From contig CAVUYY010000011.1 in assembly GCA_963745775.1 (NCBI GenBank), positions 248,001-312,000 on the forward strand: a stretch of 64,000 nt of DNA, in the 5' to 3' direction. Numbering within the stretch: position 1 is the first letter of the stretch; every line of letters starts with the position of its first letter. Positions 33,671 through 42,279 of this stretch are shown piece after piece. The position numbers and the translations under genes were made by a program. Under the pieces are notes generated by a model. That model was not told the origin of the DNA. It saw only the letters and a program-made list of their open reading frames with translations, and did no database searches. This DNA is from Gaiellasilicea sp963745775. Lineage in GTDB: Bacteria > Actinomycetota > Thermoleophilia > Gaiellales > Gaiellaceae.

Positions 33671-34744
33671 TCAGCGCAGCCGGATCACGACTGTCTGCCG
33701 CCCCCAGCGGAGTGCGGCGGCAACGGTCGGGAACCAGAGGTCGATCACGGCGCCTCGAACCGATCCGCCCGTGTCTGCGGCCACGGCCTCGCCGTAGCCG
33801 GGCACGAGCATCCTCGTCCCGAGCGGGATCACGTTCGGATCGACCGCAGCGATGCCGTGCCCGACAGGAAGTCCGGACGAGGTCCGACCGCGCAGGCTGT
33901 AGCCGATCGCCGACACGGTCAACGTGCTTCCGGGCCGAAGCGAGGCGGGAGCGGCTGGCGTGGCCGCGCGTGGCGCAGGCTCGCTCCGATTCGCCGAGGA
34001 CGGTGAACGCCGGCTCGCCGCGACTTGGAGCTCGGAGCTCTTGCGCTCCGCCACCTCGGCGCTCTCCTGCAGAGCAGCGAGCTCCCGCGCAGTCAGATCC
34101 TGCCGCTGCCGCAGCGAGTCGAGGTAGTCCGCTCGTTCGCTCGCCTTCGCCTCGAGCGCTTCGAGGTGGGCCTCTGCGGCCACGGAAAGACGACGGAGCT
34201 CGACCGCCTGAGCGTCGAGCCGGTTGTCGAGATGGGTCAAACGCGTTCGGGACAGGCCGGCTCGCTCGACGATCCGGCGATGCTCGCCGGAGGCGCGATC
34301 GAGGTTGTCGAGCCCTGCGAGCGCCTCGTCGAGCGAGCCCGCGCCGAGCACGACCGCCAGCGGCTCGGCAGCGTTCTGCTGGTACAGCGCGCGCACGACC
34401 TCGGCGAGGCGGCGCTCGGAGACGCGCATCGCCGTCTGGGCAATCTGGAGCCGCTTGCGGGTGGAGATCCGCTGCGCGGCGAGAGCGGCGCGACGATTCT
34501 CGGCGCTCGCGAGCGCTTCGCGGGCTCGGGTCAGCTCGGACTCGAGCGCGTAGAGGGTCACGAGTGCCTCCTGCGACTGCGCTCGCGTCGCCGACTCCTG
34601 CGCCTGGAGCGCCGCCACCTGGGCACGGATCGCCGACGACTCCGACGACTCGGCACCGAGGGCAACGGGCACCGCCAGGACGACGGAAAGACCTGCGAGA
34701 ACGCCCGCAAACCGGGCGGCACCGCTTGAGGAAAGCCTCCGCAC
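33671..34744 (-). CDS. Secreted coiled-coil protein with a 3D (DPBB) domain
   Basis: An exported cell-wall protein of 357 residues. The GTG at 34744 gives VRRLSSSGAARFAGVLAG and a signal peptide ending near residue 32. A long Ala/Glu/Arg-rich coiled coil follows (about residues 35-230), then a Ser/Pro/Ala linker, then a C-terminal 3D domain with SAIGYSLRGRTSSGLPVGHG, the DPNVIPLGTRMLVPGYG turn and the acidic residues of AADTGG and VIDLWFP. 3D domains resemble lytic transglycosylase (MltA) cores, so a peptidoglycan role is likely. It is divergent from the NlpC/P60 gene. Confidence 0.85.
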   Translation of the reverse strand: MRRLSSSGAARFAGVLAGLSVVLAVPVALGAESSESSAIRAQVAALQAQESATRAQSQEALVTLYALESELTRAREALASAENRRAALAAQRISTRKRLQIAQTAMRVSERRLAEVVRALYQQNAAEPLAVVLGAGSLDEALAGLDNLDRASGEHRRIVERAGLSRTRLTHLDNRLDAQAVELRRLSVAAEAHLEALEAKASERADYLDSLRQRQDLTARELAALQESAEVAERKSSELQVAASRRSPSSANRSEPAPRAATPAAPASLRPGSTLTVSAIGYSLRGRTSSGLPVGHGIAAVDPNVIPLGTRMLVPGYGEAVAADTGGSVRGAVIDLWFPTVAAALRWGRQTVVIRLR

Positions 34745-34753
34745 GGGGCGGGG

Positions 34754-34759
34754 ACCGTA
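34754..34759 (-). promoter_or_regulatory. -10 hexamer, leaderless type, for the 3D-domain gene
   Basis: Read on the minus strand, TACGGT ends 9 bases before the GTG at 34744. Confidence 0.45.
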
Positions 34760-34946
34760 GCACAGCTCTCCCTGGAAAGTCGCGGTTTGTGCGCCCGAGC
34801 TGCGGTTCCGAGCACGCGGTTTCTGGCTTGGTTGCGGGTGGCGATTGTCCGGATCGCCTGCTAGGGTGCCCTGCTTGTGACGCCCCTGGCCCCCCAGCGA
34901 GTGTCGCCGAAGCTCGTGTCGTGTCGTCTCGCGGTCGGAGAGACGC

Positions 34947-36090
34947 ATTAGCTCGGGCAGCAGGCAGGCGCCAACGTTCGTCGTTCTGATTGCGGCACTC
35001 ACCCTCGCCGTGGGCGGCGCGTCGGTCAAGTCTGCGGCCGCGGATCCAAGCGTGTCCGCGAAGCGCGCGCAGGCCCAGGACGTCCTGAACCAGATTCGCG
35101 AGATCGACGGCCAGCTCGGTCACGCCGTCGAGGCGTACAACCTGGCGACCCTGAAGCTCGATGCGATCCGGGCCGACCTGAGGACGAATGCGCGGCACCT
35201 GACGATCGCCAAGTCGAGTCTCGCCGGCGCTCAGCGCAATCTCTCCGATCGTCTCGTTGCGATCTATGTCGGCGGAGGCCAGGCCTCGGCGGTCGAGGTG
35301 CTGCTCGGCGCGGAATCGCTCGGATGACCTGTTGAACCGACTCGACGCCGTCGAGCGGGTCTCCGATCAGGACACGCGGGTGCTCCACGAGGTCACGACG
35401 TTCAAGGCCGAGGTCAAGTCACGCGGCCAGCGGCTCGAGACCGCGCGCAAAGCGCAGTCGAGCATCGTGGCGGAGCGAGCGAGCCAGCGCAGCTCGATCG
35501 AGGGCCAGCTTCGCGAGCGCCAGCGGATGCTGACGTCGATCAAGGGCGAGATCGCGGCCCTCGAGGCCGCGGAGGCTCGCCGGCAAGCCCAGCTCGAAGC
35601 ACAGGCTCGCGCTCGGTTGGCGGCCGCCCAGCGGCAGACCCAGGCGCATCCGTCCGCGGTGCAAGCCCCGCTCGCGCCCGCCGTCGAAGGCGAGTCGGCG
35701 GTTGCGGCGCCTGATCCCGTGATGGCAGCTCCAGCCGCGCGCTACGGAGGCGTGGTCGGGATCGCGATGCAGTATCTGGGCGTCCCGTACGTCTGGGGCG
35801 GGGCGAGCCCGTCGGGCTTCGACTGCTCCGGGTTCATCATGTACGTGTACGGCAAGATGGGCATCTCGCTGCCGCACCACGCGGCTTCGCAGTACGGGAC
35901 GGGCTCGCCCGTCTCCAGGGATCAGCTCGAGGCCGGCGACCTCGTCTTCTTCAACGGTCTGGGCCACGCCGGCATCTACGTGGGCGGCGGCAGCTTCATC
36001 CATGCCCCGCACAGCGGCGACGTGGTCAAGATCTCCAGCCTCTCCGACTCCTGGTACGCCCAGACCTGGGTCGGCGCCCGCCGGCTGTAG
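34947..36090 (+). CDS. NlpC/P60 peptidoglycan endopeptidase with N-terminal coiled coil (frameshifted; possible ATT start)
   Basis: RipA-like exported hydrolase of about 380 residues. The first reading frame has no ATG, GTG or TTG before the signal peptide. An ATT at 34947, 4 bases after GGAGAG, gives MSSGSRQAPTFVVLIAALTL and an Ala-rich cleavage site. A coiled coil follows. The frame breaks at about 35321-35323 (one extra G), after which the conserved sequence continues. The C-terminal domain has the catalytic Cys in GFDCSGFIMYVYG and the His in GLGHAGIYVGGGSFIHAP. It probably cuts peptide cross-links at division. A mis-called ATG is the alternative to ATT. Confidence 0.8.
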
Positions 36091-36102
36091 CACGGGCGTA
36101 GC

Positions 36103-37893
36103 TCAGACGCCGGCGGCCTGATTCAGCGTCTCGCCCGCGTAGAGCTCCTCGAGCTCCGCGGCGAAGTGCTCCTTGCAGACCCGGCGCTTCAGCTTCAGCG
36201 TCGGCGTCAACTCGTCGGCGTCCATCGTGAAGTCGCGTGGGAGGATCTCGAAGCGACGCACCTGCTCGTGACGGGAACGATCGGCGTTGACCTCGTCCAC
36301 GATCCCCTGGACGAGCTCGCGCACCTTCGGCTCCTGCGAGAGCTCCGCCGGGCCGCCGGCGAGCCCCTCGGCGGCCGCCCATTTCCCGATCTCCTCGGCG
36401 TCGAGGGTGAGCAGAGCCGCGACATACGGTTTGCGATCGCCGACGACGAGCGCCTGGGAGATGTACCTCGAGGCTTTGAGGTCGTTCTCCAGATTCTGGG
36501 GAGCGACGTTCTTGCCGCCGGCGGTGATGATGATGTCCTTCTTCCGGTCGGTGATCGTGACGTAGCCATCGGCATCCATCTCGGCGATGTCGCCGGTCAG
36601 GAGCCACCCGTCGGCGGTCATCACCTCGGCCGTCGCCTCCGGATCCTTGTAGTAGCCCTGGAAGATCGTCTCGCTGCGTACGAGCAGCTCGCCGTCGTCG
36701 GCCAGCCGGAGCTCGAAGCCGGGGAGCGCGCGGCCGACCGTGCCGAAGCGGAAGGCACTGTGGGTGCTGGTCGTCGCCGCCGTCGTGCACTCGGTCAGTC
36801 CGTAGCCCTCGATCAGCAGGATGTCGAGGCCGTGGAAGAACTCCGCGACCTCGAGTCCGAGCGGGGCGCCGCCCGAGATCGCCGTCCGGAGGCGTCCACC
36901 CAGCCGATCCTTGACCTTTGCGTAGACCAGCTTGTCCGCCAGCCGGTACTGCAGCTCCAGCGACCTCGGGACCGGCTGACCGGCTCGGCGGAGAGCGCTG
37001 ACGCGGCGGCCCAGCGGTAGTGCCCAGTCGATCAGCTTACGTTTGAGGCCCGTCGCTTCGTCGAACTTGGCGAGGACGGCGGTGTGGATCTTCTCGTAGA
37101 CGCGCGGCACGCTCGGGAAGACGGTCGGCTTGACTGTGGTAAGCGCGGTCGCGGCCTGAAGCGGGTCGGGAAGAAAGGCGATCGTGTAGCCGACGTAAGG
37201 GCCGGAGAGGTGCATCAGCCGACCGAAGTTGTGGGCGAGCGGCAGGTACAGGAGCATCGTGTCCTCGGGGCCTGTGAAGGTCTCCAGGTCGTCCACGACT
37301 GCGACCATCGCGTAGTAGTTGCGGTTCGAGATCATGCAGCCCTTCGGCGGGCCGGTCGTCCCCGACGTGTAGATGTAGGTGAAGAGGTCGTCCTCCTCGA
37401 CGGCCTCCGCCGCTTCGTCCAGGGCATTCGGGTGGGTCTCGGCAAAGGCTCGACCTTGCTCGGCGAGCTCGTCCAAGCCGGCGAAGGTCAGGACGTGCTG
37501 CAGCCGCGGGATCTCGGCGCGCACACTCTCCACCTTCTCGAGCTGCGCCTCGTCCTCGCAGAGGACGCCGATCGAATCGGAGTGCTCGATGATGTAGCCG
37601 ACGTCCTTCGGCGAGCTGGATGCGTAGATCGCGGCCCCGATCGCGCCGATCTGCCCGAGCGCGAAGTCGAAGAGCGCCCACTCGACCCGGGTCGTCGCCA
37701 GGATCGCGAAGGCATCGCCTCGGCGGACCCCCAGGGCGAGCAACCCGTTCGCATACGCGTCCACGCGCTCCGCCGCCTCGGTCCAGGAGACCGGGTGCCA
37801 TTCCTCCCCATCCTGTACGAGGTAGGCCGGGTTCGTCCGCTCGGCCGCCACAGCGTCCCGCCAGAGGCGCGCGATCGTGCGCTTGCTGCTCAT
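36103..37893 (-). CDS. Long-chain acyl-CoA synthetase (AMP-forming, FadD15-like)
   Basis: Activates fatty acids to CoA esters through an acyl-adenylate; 596 residues. The P-loop-like motif is YIYTSGTTGPPKGCM, and the core has LIEGYGLTECTTA and LTGDIAEMDADGYVTITDR with the hinge Asp. The C-terminal part has ELTPTLKLKRR with the conserved catalytic Lys. The form with the long C-terminal section is the FadD15/FACS group found in actinobacteria. It reads away from Ku. Confidence 0.92.
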   Translation of the reverse strand: MSSKRTIARLWRDAVAAERTNPAYLVQDGEEWHPVSWTEAAERVDAYANGLLALGVRRGDAFAILATTRVEWALFDFALGQIGAIGAAIYASSSPKDVGYIIEHSDSIGVLCEDEAQLEKVESVRAEIPRLQHVLTFAGLDELAEQGRAFAETHPNALDEAAEAVEEDDLFTYIYTSGTTGPPKGCMISNRNYYAMVAVVDDLETFTGPEDTMLLYLPLAHNFGRLMHLSGPYVGYTIAFLPDPLQAATALTTVKPTVFPSVPRVYEKIHTAVLAKFDEATGLKRKLIDWALPLGRRVSALRRAGQPVPRSLELQYRLADKLVYAKVKDRLGGRLRTAISGGAPLGLEVAEFFHGLDILLIEGYGLTECTTAATTSTHSAFRFGTVGRALPGFELRLADDGELLVRSETIFQGYYKDPEATAEVMTADGWLLTGDIAEMDADGYVTITDRKKDIIITAGGKNVAPQNLENDLKASRYISQALVVGDRKPYVAALLTLDAEEIGKWAAAEGLAGGPAELSQEPKVRELVQGIVDEVNADRSRHEQVRRFEILPRDFTMDADELTPTLKLKRRVCKEHFAAELEELYAGETLNQAAGV

Positions 37894-37899
37894 GACCGC

Positions 37900-37905
37900 A
37901 CTCTA
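37900..37905 (-). promoter_or_regulatory. -10 hexamer, leaderless type, for the acyl-CoA synthetase
   Basis: On the minus strand TAGAGT ends 6 bases before the ATG at 37893. A weak -35-like TTTCCT lies 17 bases further up. Confidence 0.55.
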
Positions 37906-37961
37906 CTCAGATGACTTCCGGCAGGAAACGGAGTCTCAGCAGGGAAAGCTCGCGGTCCCTC

Positions 37962-37967
37962 TAGAAT
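37962..37967 (+). promoter_or_regulatory. Candidate -10 for Ku
   Basis: TAGAAT ends 4 bases before a GTG (37972) and 10 bases before the ATG (37978). Confidence 0.45.
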
Positions 37968-37977
37968 TGGAGTGCAG

Positions 37978-38853
37978 ATGCGCACGACCTGGAACGGCTC
38001 ACTCAGCTTCGGTCTCGTCAGCATCCCGGTGGGGCTGGCGCCGGCGACGAAGCCCGCGGCACGCGCGTCGGATGTCTCGTTCCGGCTGCTGCACCGCGAG
38101 TGCGGGACTCCGATCAAGCAGAAGCGCTTCTGTCCGACGCACGACCGCGACCTCGGCCCGGACGAGATCGTGAAGGGGTATGAGGTCGCCAAGGGCCAGT
38201 TCGTGCTCGTCGAGGAGGCCGAGCTCGAGGCGCTCACCCAGCACGACGACTCGCGCTCGATCGAGATCACGCGCTTCGTCGACGCGGCGCAGGTGGATCC
38301 GATCTTCTTCGATCGCACCTACTTCCTCGTTCCCGCGCAGGCGGCCGCCGCGAGGCGCCCCTACGTCCTGCTCCTGAACGCGATGAGCGAGTCGGGAATG
38401 GCCGCGCTCGGCCGCTTCGTCCAACAGGGCAAGGAGAAGTTCTGCCTGATCAGGCCGAAGGGCGACGCGCTCGCGCTCGAGACGCTCTACGTCTCCGCCG
38501 ATGTCTACTCCCAGGCCGAGATCGAGGAGGTCGTCGAGGAGACGGCGGTCAAGAAGCCCGAGCTGGAGCTGGCGCGTCAGGTGATCTCGAGCCTCACCGG
38601 GGACTTCGAGCCGTCCGAGCTCCAGAGCGAGTACCGCAGCAACCTGCGCGCGATGCTCGAGGCGAAGCTCGCAGGCGAGGTTCTCGCGCCGCCCTCGGAG
38701 CCCGAGGCCGAGGCGCCGGAGATCGACCTGATGGAGGCGTTGCGGCGTAGCGTCGAGGAGGCGAAGGGAAAGTCCGGCGCGAAGGAGAACGGCGCGGCGA
38801 AGAAGACTGCGGCGCGGCCGTCCGCCAGGAAGCGCACGGCCGCGCGCAAGTAG
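37978..38853 (+). CDS. ku: Non-homologous end-joining protein Ku
   Basis: Binds DNA double-strand ends and recruits the ligase LigD. It is 291 residues from the ATG at 37978, which gives the conserved start MRTTWNGSLSFGLVSIPVGL. The segments SFRLLHRECGTPIKQKRFCP and TYFLVPAQAAAARRPYVLLLNA are family hallmarks. The C terminus is a Lys/Ala tail (KKTAARPSARKRTAARK) as in other bacterial Ku proteins. No ligD is present in the window. Confidence 0.95.
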   Translation: MRTTWNGSLSFGLVSIPVGLAPATKPAARASDVSFRLLHRECGTPIKQKRFCPTHDRDLGPDEIVKGYEVAKGQFVLVEEAELEALTQHDDSRSIEITRFVDAAQVDPIFFDRTYFLVPAQAAAARRPYVLLLNAMSESGMAALGRFVQQGKEKFCLIRPKGDALALETLYVSADVYSQAEIEEVVEETAVKKPELELARQVISSLTGDFEPSELQSEYRSNLRAMLEAKLAGEVLAPPSEPEAEAPEIDLMEALRRSVEEAKGKSGAKENGAAKKTAARPSARKRTAARK

Positions 38854-38863
38854 CTAGATCCTC

Positions 38864-39034
38864 TTAATGAGCCTGCTGCACGGCTCCCAGCGCCTGAAGC
38901 TGCGCTGCGAAGAGCGTCTTGTCGATCTTGCCCTGGTAGATCGGCACGCCTTCCTCGATGCAGACGCGGATCACTTCCTGCCGGTCGATTCCGAGCTCCT
39001 TGGACAGCTCGTCCGGCGTCAGGTGGTTCGCCAT
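38864..39034 (-). CDS. Small HTH-like protein, 56 residues
   Basis: A compact protein that starts MANHLTPDELSKELGIDRQE and continues through VIRVCIEEGVPIYQGKIDK. The pattern looks like a short helix-turn-helix of the excisionase or MerR-like sort, fitting a DNA-binding or adaptor role; this is inference. The ATG at 39034 has a clear GGAGG site 10 bases upstream. It is preceded by a terminator-like hairpin (39062-39128), so it may be controlled by attenuation. Confidence 0.7.
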   Translation of the reverse strand: MANHLTPDELSKELGIDRQEVIRVCIEEGVPIYQGKIDKTLFAAQLQALGAVQQAH

Positions 39035-39061
39035 CAGGTCTCGATCCTCCTTCGGGCAATG

Positions 39062-39128
39062 AAAAAGCCCGCCGGCGCCGACGTCTTCCCATTCGGTGTC
39101 TGGGAGACCAGGGCGCTCAGGCGGGCTT
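39062..39128 (-). terminator. Structured leader ending in a terminator-like hairpin, minus strand
   Basis: On the minus strand a 9-bp stem (39120-39128 with 39065-39073) encloses a second stem (GCGCC/GGCGC) and a small CTGG/CCAG hairpin, and it ends in TTTTT at 39062-39066. It lies 27 bases before the 56-residue gene. A 33-codon ORF overlaps it and ends at that gene's start, so an attenuator with a leader peptide is possible. Confidence 0.5.
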
Positions 39129-39201
39129 GCTCCACCGCTCGCTCGTGGTGTGTGCGGGAATCAACGGGCCCGCTCCCCGGAGCACTTCATGGCCTGGAGG
39201 A

Positions 39202-39207
39202 TACGTT
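39202..39207 (+). promoter_or_regulatory. -10 hexamer, leaderless type, for the alpha/beta hydrolase
   Basis: TACGTT ends 6 bases before the ATG at 39214. Confidence 0.5.
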
Positions 39208-39213
39208 GCCCGG

Positions 39214-40101
39214 ATGACGTCTGCAACGACGATCCTCGGGCTGGAGGAGCGACGTGCAGTCGTCGGTGGGGTGCAGCTTCGCTACTTCACCTGCGGCCAG
39301 ATCGGCAGCGGTCAGATCATCGATGGCCAGGTCATCGATGGACAGGGCGTGCCGCTCGTGCTCGTGCACGGGCTCGGTGGCGCAGCCGCCAACTGGGTCG
39401 AGATCGTCGCGCGCGCTTCGGGTCGCTTCCGGCTGCTCGTTCCGGATCTGCCCGGCCACGGTGGCTCCGGTGCGCTGCCGCGCGGCGCGGGGATGAACGA
39501 TTTCGCCGACGTCGTCGCCGCGCTGATCGAACATGAGACGCTCGAGCCCGCGCTCGTCGCCGGCCACTCCCTGGGCGGCCTTGTCGCCCTGCGACTTGCT
39601 CACCGTCGGCCCGACCTCGTGCGCGGGCTCCTGCTCGCGGCGCCGGCCGGCATCGCCACGACGACCCGGGCGGCTCAGCGGATCGTCACGCTCGCCGGGC
39701 TGGTGCGGCCGGGACGATGGGTGGCGCCGTTTCGCTACCGCTACAGCGAGCGGCCGTGGTACAGGCGGGCTCTCTTCCAGCAGTGGTTCGTGGCCGATCC
39801 TCTGGCGCTGTCGACCCGTGCGACGCTCGGGTTCCTCGAGGGCATGCTGGAGCACGTCGACACGAGAACCGCTGCCCGCGCCATGCTCGCAGACGACCCG
39901 CGCGGCGACCTCGAGCAGATCGGCTGTCCGTCGATCGTGCTCTGGGGAGCGCGCGATCCGCAGCTGCCGCTCGACGACGCCTTCGAATACGCGCGGAGGC
40001 TTCGAGCCCGCCTCCGGATCGTCTCGGACTGCGGTCATCTCGTGATCGGCGAGCGGCCGGAAGCCGTCCTCGATGCGCTCGACTCACTCGAGCGAGCGTA
40101 G
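39214..40101 (+). CDS. Alpha/beta hydrolase
   Basis: A hydrolase of 295 residues. It has the oxyanion-hole HGLGGAAANWVEIV, the nucleophile elbow GHSLGGLVALRLAH (Ser), an acid in LWGARDPQLPL (Asp) and a His in DCGHLVIGERPE. The lid region after the elbow is Arg-rich. The substrate is unknown; esters, lactones and epoxides are all possible in this fold. Residues near 29-48 hold a short repeat (IIDGQ, VIDGQ), encoded by two copies of atcgatgg(c/a)cag. Confidence 0.88.
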   Translation: MTSATTILGLEERRAVVGGVQLRYFTCGQIGSGQIIDGQVIDGQGVPLVLVHGLGGAAANWVEIVARASGRFRLLVPDLPGHGGSGALPRGAGMNDFADVVAALIEHETLEPALVAGHSLGGLVALRLAHRRPDLVRGLLLAAPAGIATTTRAAQRIVTLAGLVRPGRWVAPFRYRYSERPWYRRALFQQWFVADPLALSTRATLGFLEGMLEHVDTRTAARAMLADDPRGDLEQIGCPSIVLWGARDPQLPLDDAFEYARRLRARLRIVSDCGHLVIGERPEAVLDALDSLERA

Positions 40102-40104
40102 GAT
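40099..40104 (+). promoter_or_regulatory. -10 hexamer, leaderless type, for the GNAT gene
   Basis: TAGGAT overlaps the preceding stop codon and ends 7 bases before the ATG at 40112. Confidence 0.5.
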
Positions 40105-40111
40105 CGGCCAC

Positions 40112-40574
40112 ATGGCCACGGTTCGGTTCAGGCCGCTTCGCGAGGACGAGTACGCGGCTTGGGCGACCGCGCACACACTCGGCTACGCCGAGGGGATGAT
40201 CGCCTTCGCGAGCCATTCCCAGGGAGCACGCCGAGGCGAAGGCGGCGCGCGACGTCGCCGCGGTGCTGCCTCACGGCGTCGCGACCGAGGGCGCGCAGCT
40301 CTGGGTGGTCGAGGACGAGCGCGGCGAGACCGTGGGCTCGGTCTTCTTCGGCGTGCGGGAAGGCGGCGCGTGGCTCTACGACATCACGATCGACGAGGCC
40401 GCACGCGGGCGAGGCTTCGGGCGAGCGGCGATGCTCGCGCTCGAGGCCGAGGTGGAGGCGCTCGGCTTCGCCGAGATCAGCCTGAACGTCTGGGGCGGAA
40501 ACGAGGTCGCGCGCTCGCTCTACCGCTCGCTGGGCTACGCCGAGGTGTCCGTCGGGATGAAGAAGCGGCTCTAG
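40112..40574 (+). CDS. GNAT-family N-acetyltransferase (frameshifted)
   Basis: An acetyltransferase of about 153 residues when corrected. The first frame gives MATVRFRPLREDEYAAWATA. Near 40213-40218 one extra base shifts the frame, and the protein continues as REHAEAKAARDVAAVL. The acetyl-CoA site is in YDITIDEAARGRGFGRAAML, and NVWGGNEVARSLYRSLGY is the typical last strand and helix. The substrate is unknown. Confidence 0.8.
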
Positions 40575-40582
40575 GCCCGTCT

Positions 40583-41326
40583 CTAGACGGGGTTCGCGAG
40601 CTCGACGAACTCCCACTCGAGCTCGAAGCGATCGGCCAGGTGGCGCGCGAGGGCCTGGACGCCGAGCCGCTCCGTCGCATAGTGGCCGGCCGCGACGAAA
40701 TGGATGCCGAGCTCGCGCGCGGTGTGCAAGCTCGGCTCCTCGGGCTCGCCCGTGAGGAAGAGATCGAAGCCATCGTGTGCGGCCTGGATCAGGTCGTAGC
40801 CGGCGGCGCCTGTCGAGATCGCGACGCGCTCGATCGACTCCGGCCCGTGGGGGAAGACGAGCGGCTCGCGGTCGACCGCCGCGGTGACGCGCGCTACGAG
40901 CTCGTCGATCCCGAGCGGCGGGTCGAGCGTTCCCGCCAGGCCGAGCTCGCCGAACGCGCCGTCGCGTTCGATCCCGAGCGCGGCGGCGAGCTGGGCGCTG
41001 TTGCCCAGCTCAGGGTGGGCGTCGAGCGCGAGGTGGTACGCGACGAGGGAGAGATCTCCGGCGAACAGCGCCTCGAGCCTGCCGCGCTGGCGCCGGTCGA
41101 TCACGAGCGGCTCGTTCCGCCAGAAGATTCCGTGATGCACGAGCACGAGCTGCGCTTGCGCCGCCGCGGCCCGTTCGAAGAGCTCGCGGGAGGCAGAGAC
41201 ACCACAAACGAGCTTCGACACATCGGCCGCGCCCGACACCTGCAGGCCCGGCGGTCCGAACTCTGAAAACCGGTCGACCTCGAGCAATTCGTCGGCGTAG
41301 CGGACGATCTCGTCTCGGAGCGCCAT
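40583..41326 (-). CDS. Nif3-like dinuclear metal centre protein
   Basis: A metal-binding protein of the Nif3/YqfO family, 247 residues, the single-domain form. The metal-binding His are in LVLVHHGIFWRN, and further candidates lie at YHLALDAHPELGNS and GHYATERLG. Members are described as GTP cyclohydrolase-like or of unknown role; no function is claimed here. Confidence 0.88.
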   Translation of the reverse strand: MALRDEIVRYADELLEVDRFSEFGPPGLQVSGAADVSKLVCGVSASRELFERAAAAQAQLVLVHHGIFWRNEPLVIDRRQRGRLEALFAGDLSLVAYHLALDAHPELGNSAQLAAALGIERDGAFGELGLAGTLDPPLGIDELVARVTAAVDREPLVFPHGPESIERVAISTGAAGYDLIQAAHDGFDLFLTGEPEEPSLHTARELGIHFVAAGHYATERLGVQALARHLADRFELEWEFVELANPV

Positions 41327-41332
41327 CGGGCG

Positions 41333-41338
41333 ATTCTA
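41333..41338 (-). promoter_or_regulatory. -10 hexamer, leaderless type, for the Nif3-like gene
   Basis: On the minus strand TAGAAT ends 6 bases before the ATG at 41326. Confidence 0.6.
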
Positions 41339-41381
41339 GAACCGCCCGACGAGCAGACCTCCGCTAACCTGAACCCCTGCT

Positions 41382-41455
41382 CGGGGTGTGGCGCAGCCTG
41401 GTAGCGCGCTCCGTTCGGGTCGGAGAGGTCCGGAGTTCAAATCTCCGCACCCCGA
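41382..41455 (+). tRNA. tRNA-Pro, anticodon CGG
   Basis: A complete 74-base cloverleaf. The acceptor stem pairs 41382-41388 with 41448-41454, and the discriminator A is at 41455. The anticodon stem CTCCG/CGGAG encloses TTCGGGT, with anticodon CGG at 41416-41418, reading the CCG codon that is common in this sequence. The T loop is TTCAAAT. CCA is not encoded. A strong terminator follows 12 bases later. Confidence 0.95.
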
Positions 41456-41467
41456 TACTCGTTGCAT

Positions 41468-41505
41468 GAAGAGGAAAGCCCCGCCGGAGCGGGGCTTTCC
41501 TCTTC
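41468..41505 (+). terminator. Terminator after tRNA-Pro
   Basis: A perfect 17-bp stem (41468-41484 with 41489-41505) with a 4-base loop; the right arm carries a run of pyrimidines. It sits just after the tRNA gene. Confidence 0.85.
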
Positions 41506-41826
41506 GGAGCGTCCGATTCACCCTGAAGCGCTATCTCTCCCGGTTGCGGCGGCGACGCCTGATCCGCAGCGGCCAGCCCGGCTGGGCTCGGCGCAGACGT
41601 CTCTGCGTGCGCGTGGCACTCTGATCCGCAGGAACCTGGGCTTGTCCGGGAGACTCGCTCAGGTCCGACCAGGCTCGGAGATGGAGATCGATTGGTGCAG
41701 TCAAGGGGCCGCTTCCCTTTCGTTCCGAGCGATCCGCCGCGGACCGCCACAACAGCTCTCTCGGCCCCGACTGCGCACGTCTAGATCCCTCGTCCGAGGG
41801 ATCTGCAGGAGCAGGCAGTACTCCAG
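41506..41826. other. Intergenic stretch with no supported gene
   Basis: About 320 bases between the tRNA terminator and the CoA-binding gene. Open frames on both strands read through tRNA or opposite-strand sequence and show no protein-like pattern. It holds an inverted repeat at 41783-41804 (10-bp arms, 2-base centre), which may act as a terminator for the minus-strand gene ending at 41827. Confidence 0.6.
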
Positions 41827-42234
41827 TCACGCGTGCGCCGCCACTTCTCGCCGGTGGACGACGAGCGTGCATGCGTTCTCGACGTAGTCGAGTCCGGCGT
41901 CCTCCGCGATCCGGCGCGACTCGGCGGACGAGATTCCGAGCTGGAGCCAGAGCGCCCCCGCGCCTACCTCGACGGCCTCGCGAGCGTGAGCCGGGGTGAG
42001 CTCGGCACGTCGGAAGACGTCGACGAGGTCGATCGGTCGGTCGATCTCGGCCAGCGTCTGGACGCACGGTACCCCGAGCACCTCGTCGCATCCGGCCGGC
42101 CTGACCGGGATCACGTCGTAGCCCTGAGCGAGCAGGTAGCGCATGACGCCGTTGCTCGGTCGCTCGGGCTTCGGCGACGCTCCGACCAAGGCGATCGTTC
42201 GGGAATCGCGGAGGATCTGGGCCGGGGTGCGCAC
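41827..42234 (-). CDS. CoA-binding domain protein (YccU-like)
   Basis: A small Rossmann-fold protein of 135 residues. It has the nucleotide-binding turn TIALVGASPKPERPSNGVM, the strand YDVIPVRPAG, and the second half DLVDVFRRAELTPAHAREA and ALWLQLGISS. The family resembles the CoA-binding domain of succinyl-CoA synthetase; its role is unknown. The GTG at 42234 gives VRTPAQILRDS. Confidence 0.85.
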   Translation of the reverse strand: MRTPAQILRDSRTIALVGASPKPERPSNGVMRYLLAQGYDVIPVRPAGCDEVLGVPCVQTLAEIDRPIDLVDVFRRAELTPAHAREAVEVGAGALWLQLGISSAESRRIAEDAGLDYVENACTLVVHRREVAAHA

Positions 42235-42264
42235 GTGCAGTGGGTTCCCAGAGGACGCCAACAG

Positions 42265-42270
42265 TATTCT
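42265..42270 (+). promoter_or_regulatory. -10 hexamer, leaderless type, for the HAD hydrolase
   Basis: TATTCT ends 9 bases before the GTG at 42280. Confidence 0.45.
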
Positions 42271-42279
42271 CGGGCGATC

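Noticed and set aside
33313..34989. A 558-residue plus-strand frame opposite the 3D-domain gene.
   Set aside because: It has no domain or start signal, and the opposite strand has a signal peptide, coiled coil and clear 3D domain.
37978..38853. A full NHEJ locus.
   Set aside because: Only Ku is present; no LigD or primase/nuclease domain occurs nearby, so no complete locus is claimed.
41388..41624. A 78-residue frame running through tRNA-Pro.
   Set aside because: Its first part is translated tRNA sequence and the next part is the terminator hairpin; nothing protein-like remains.
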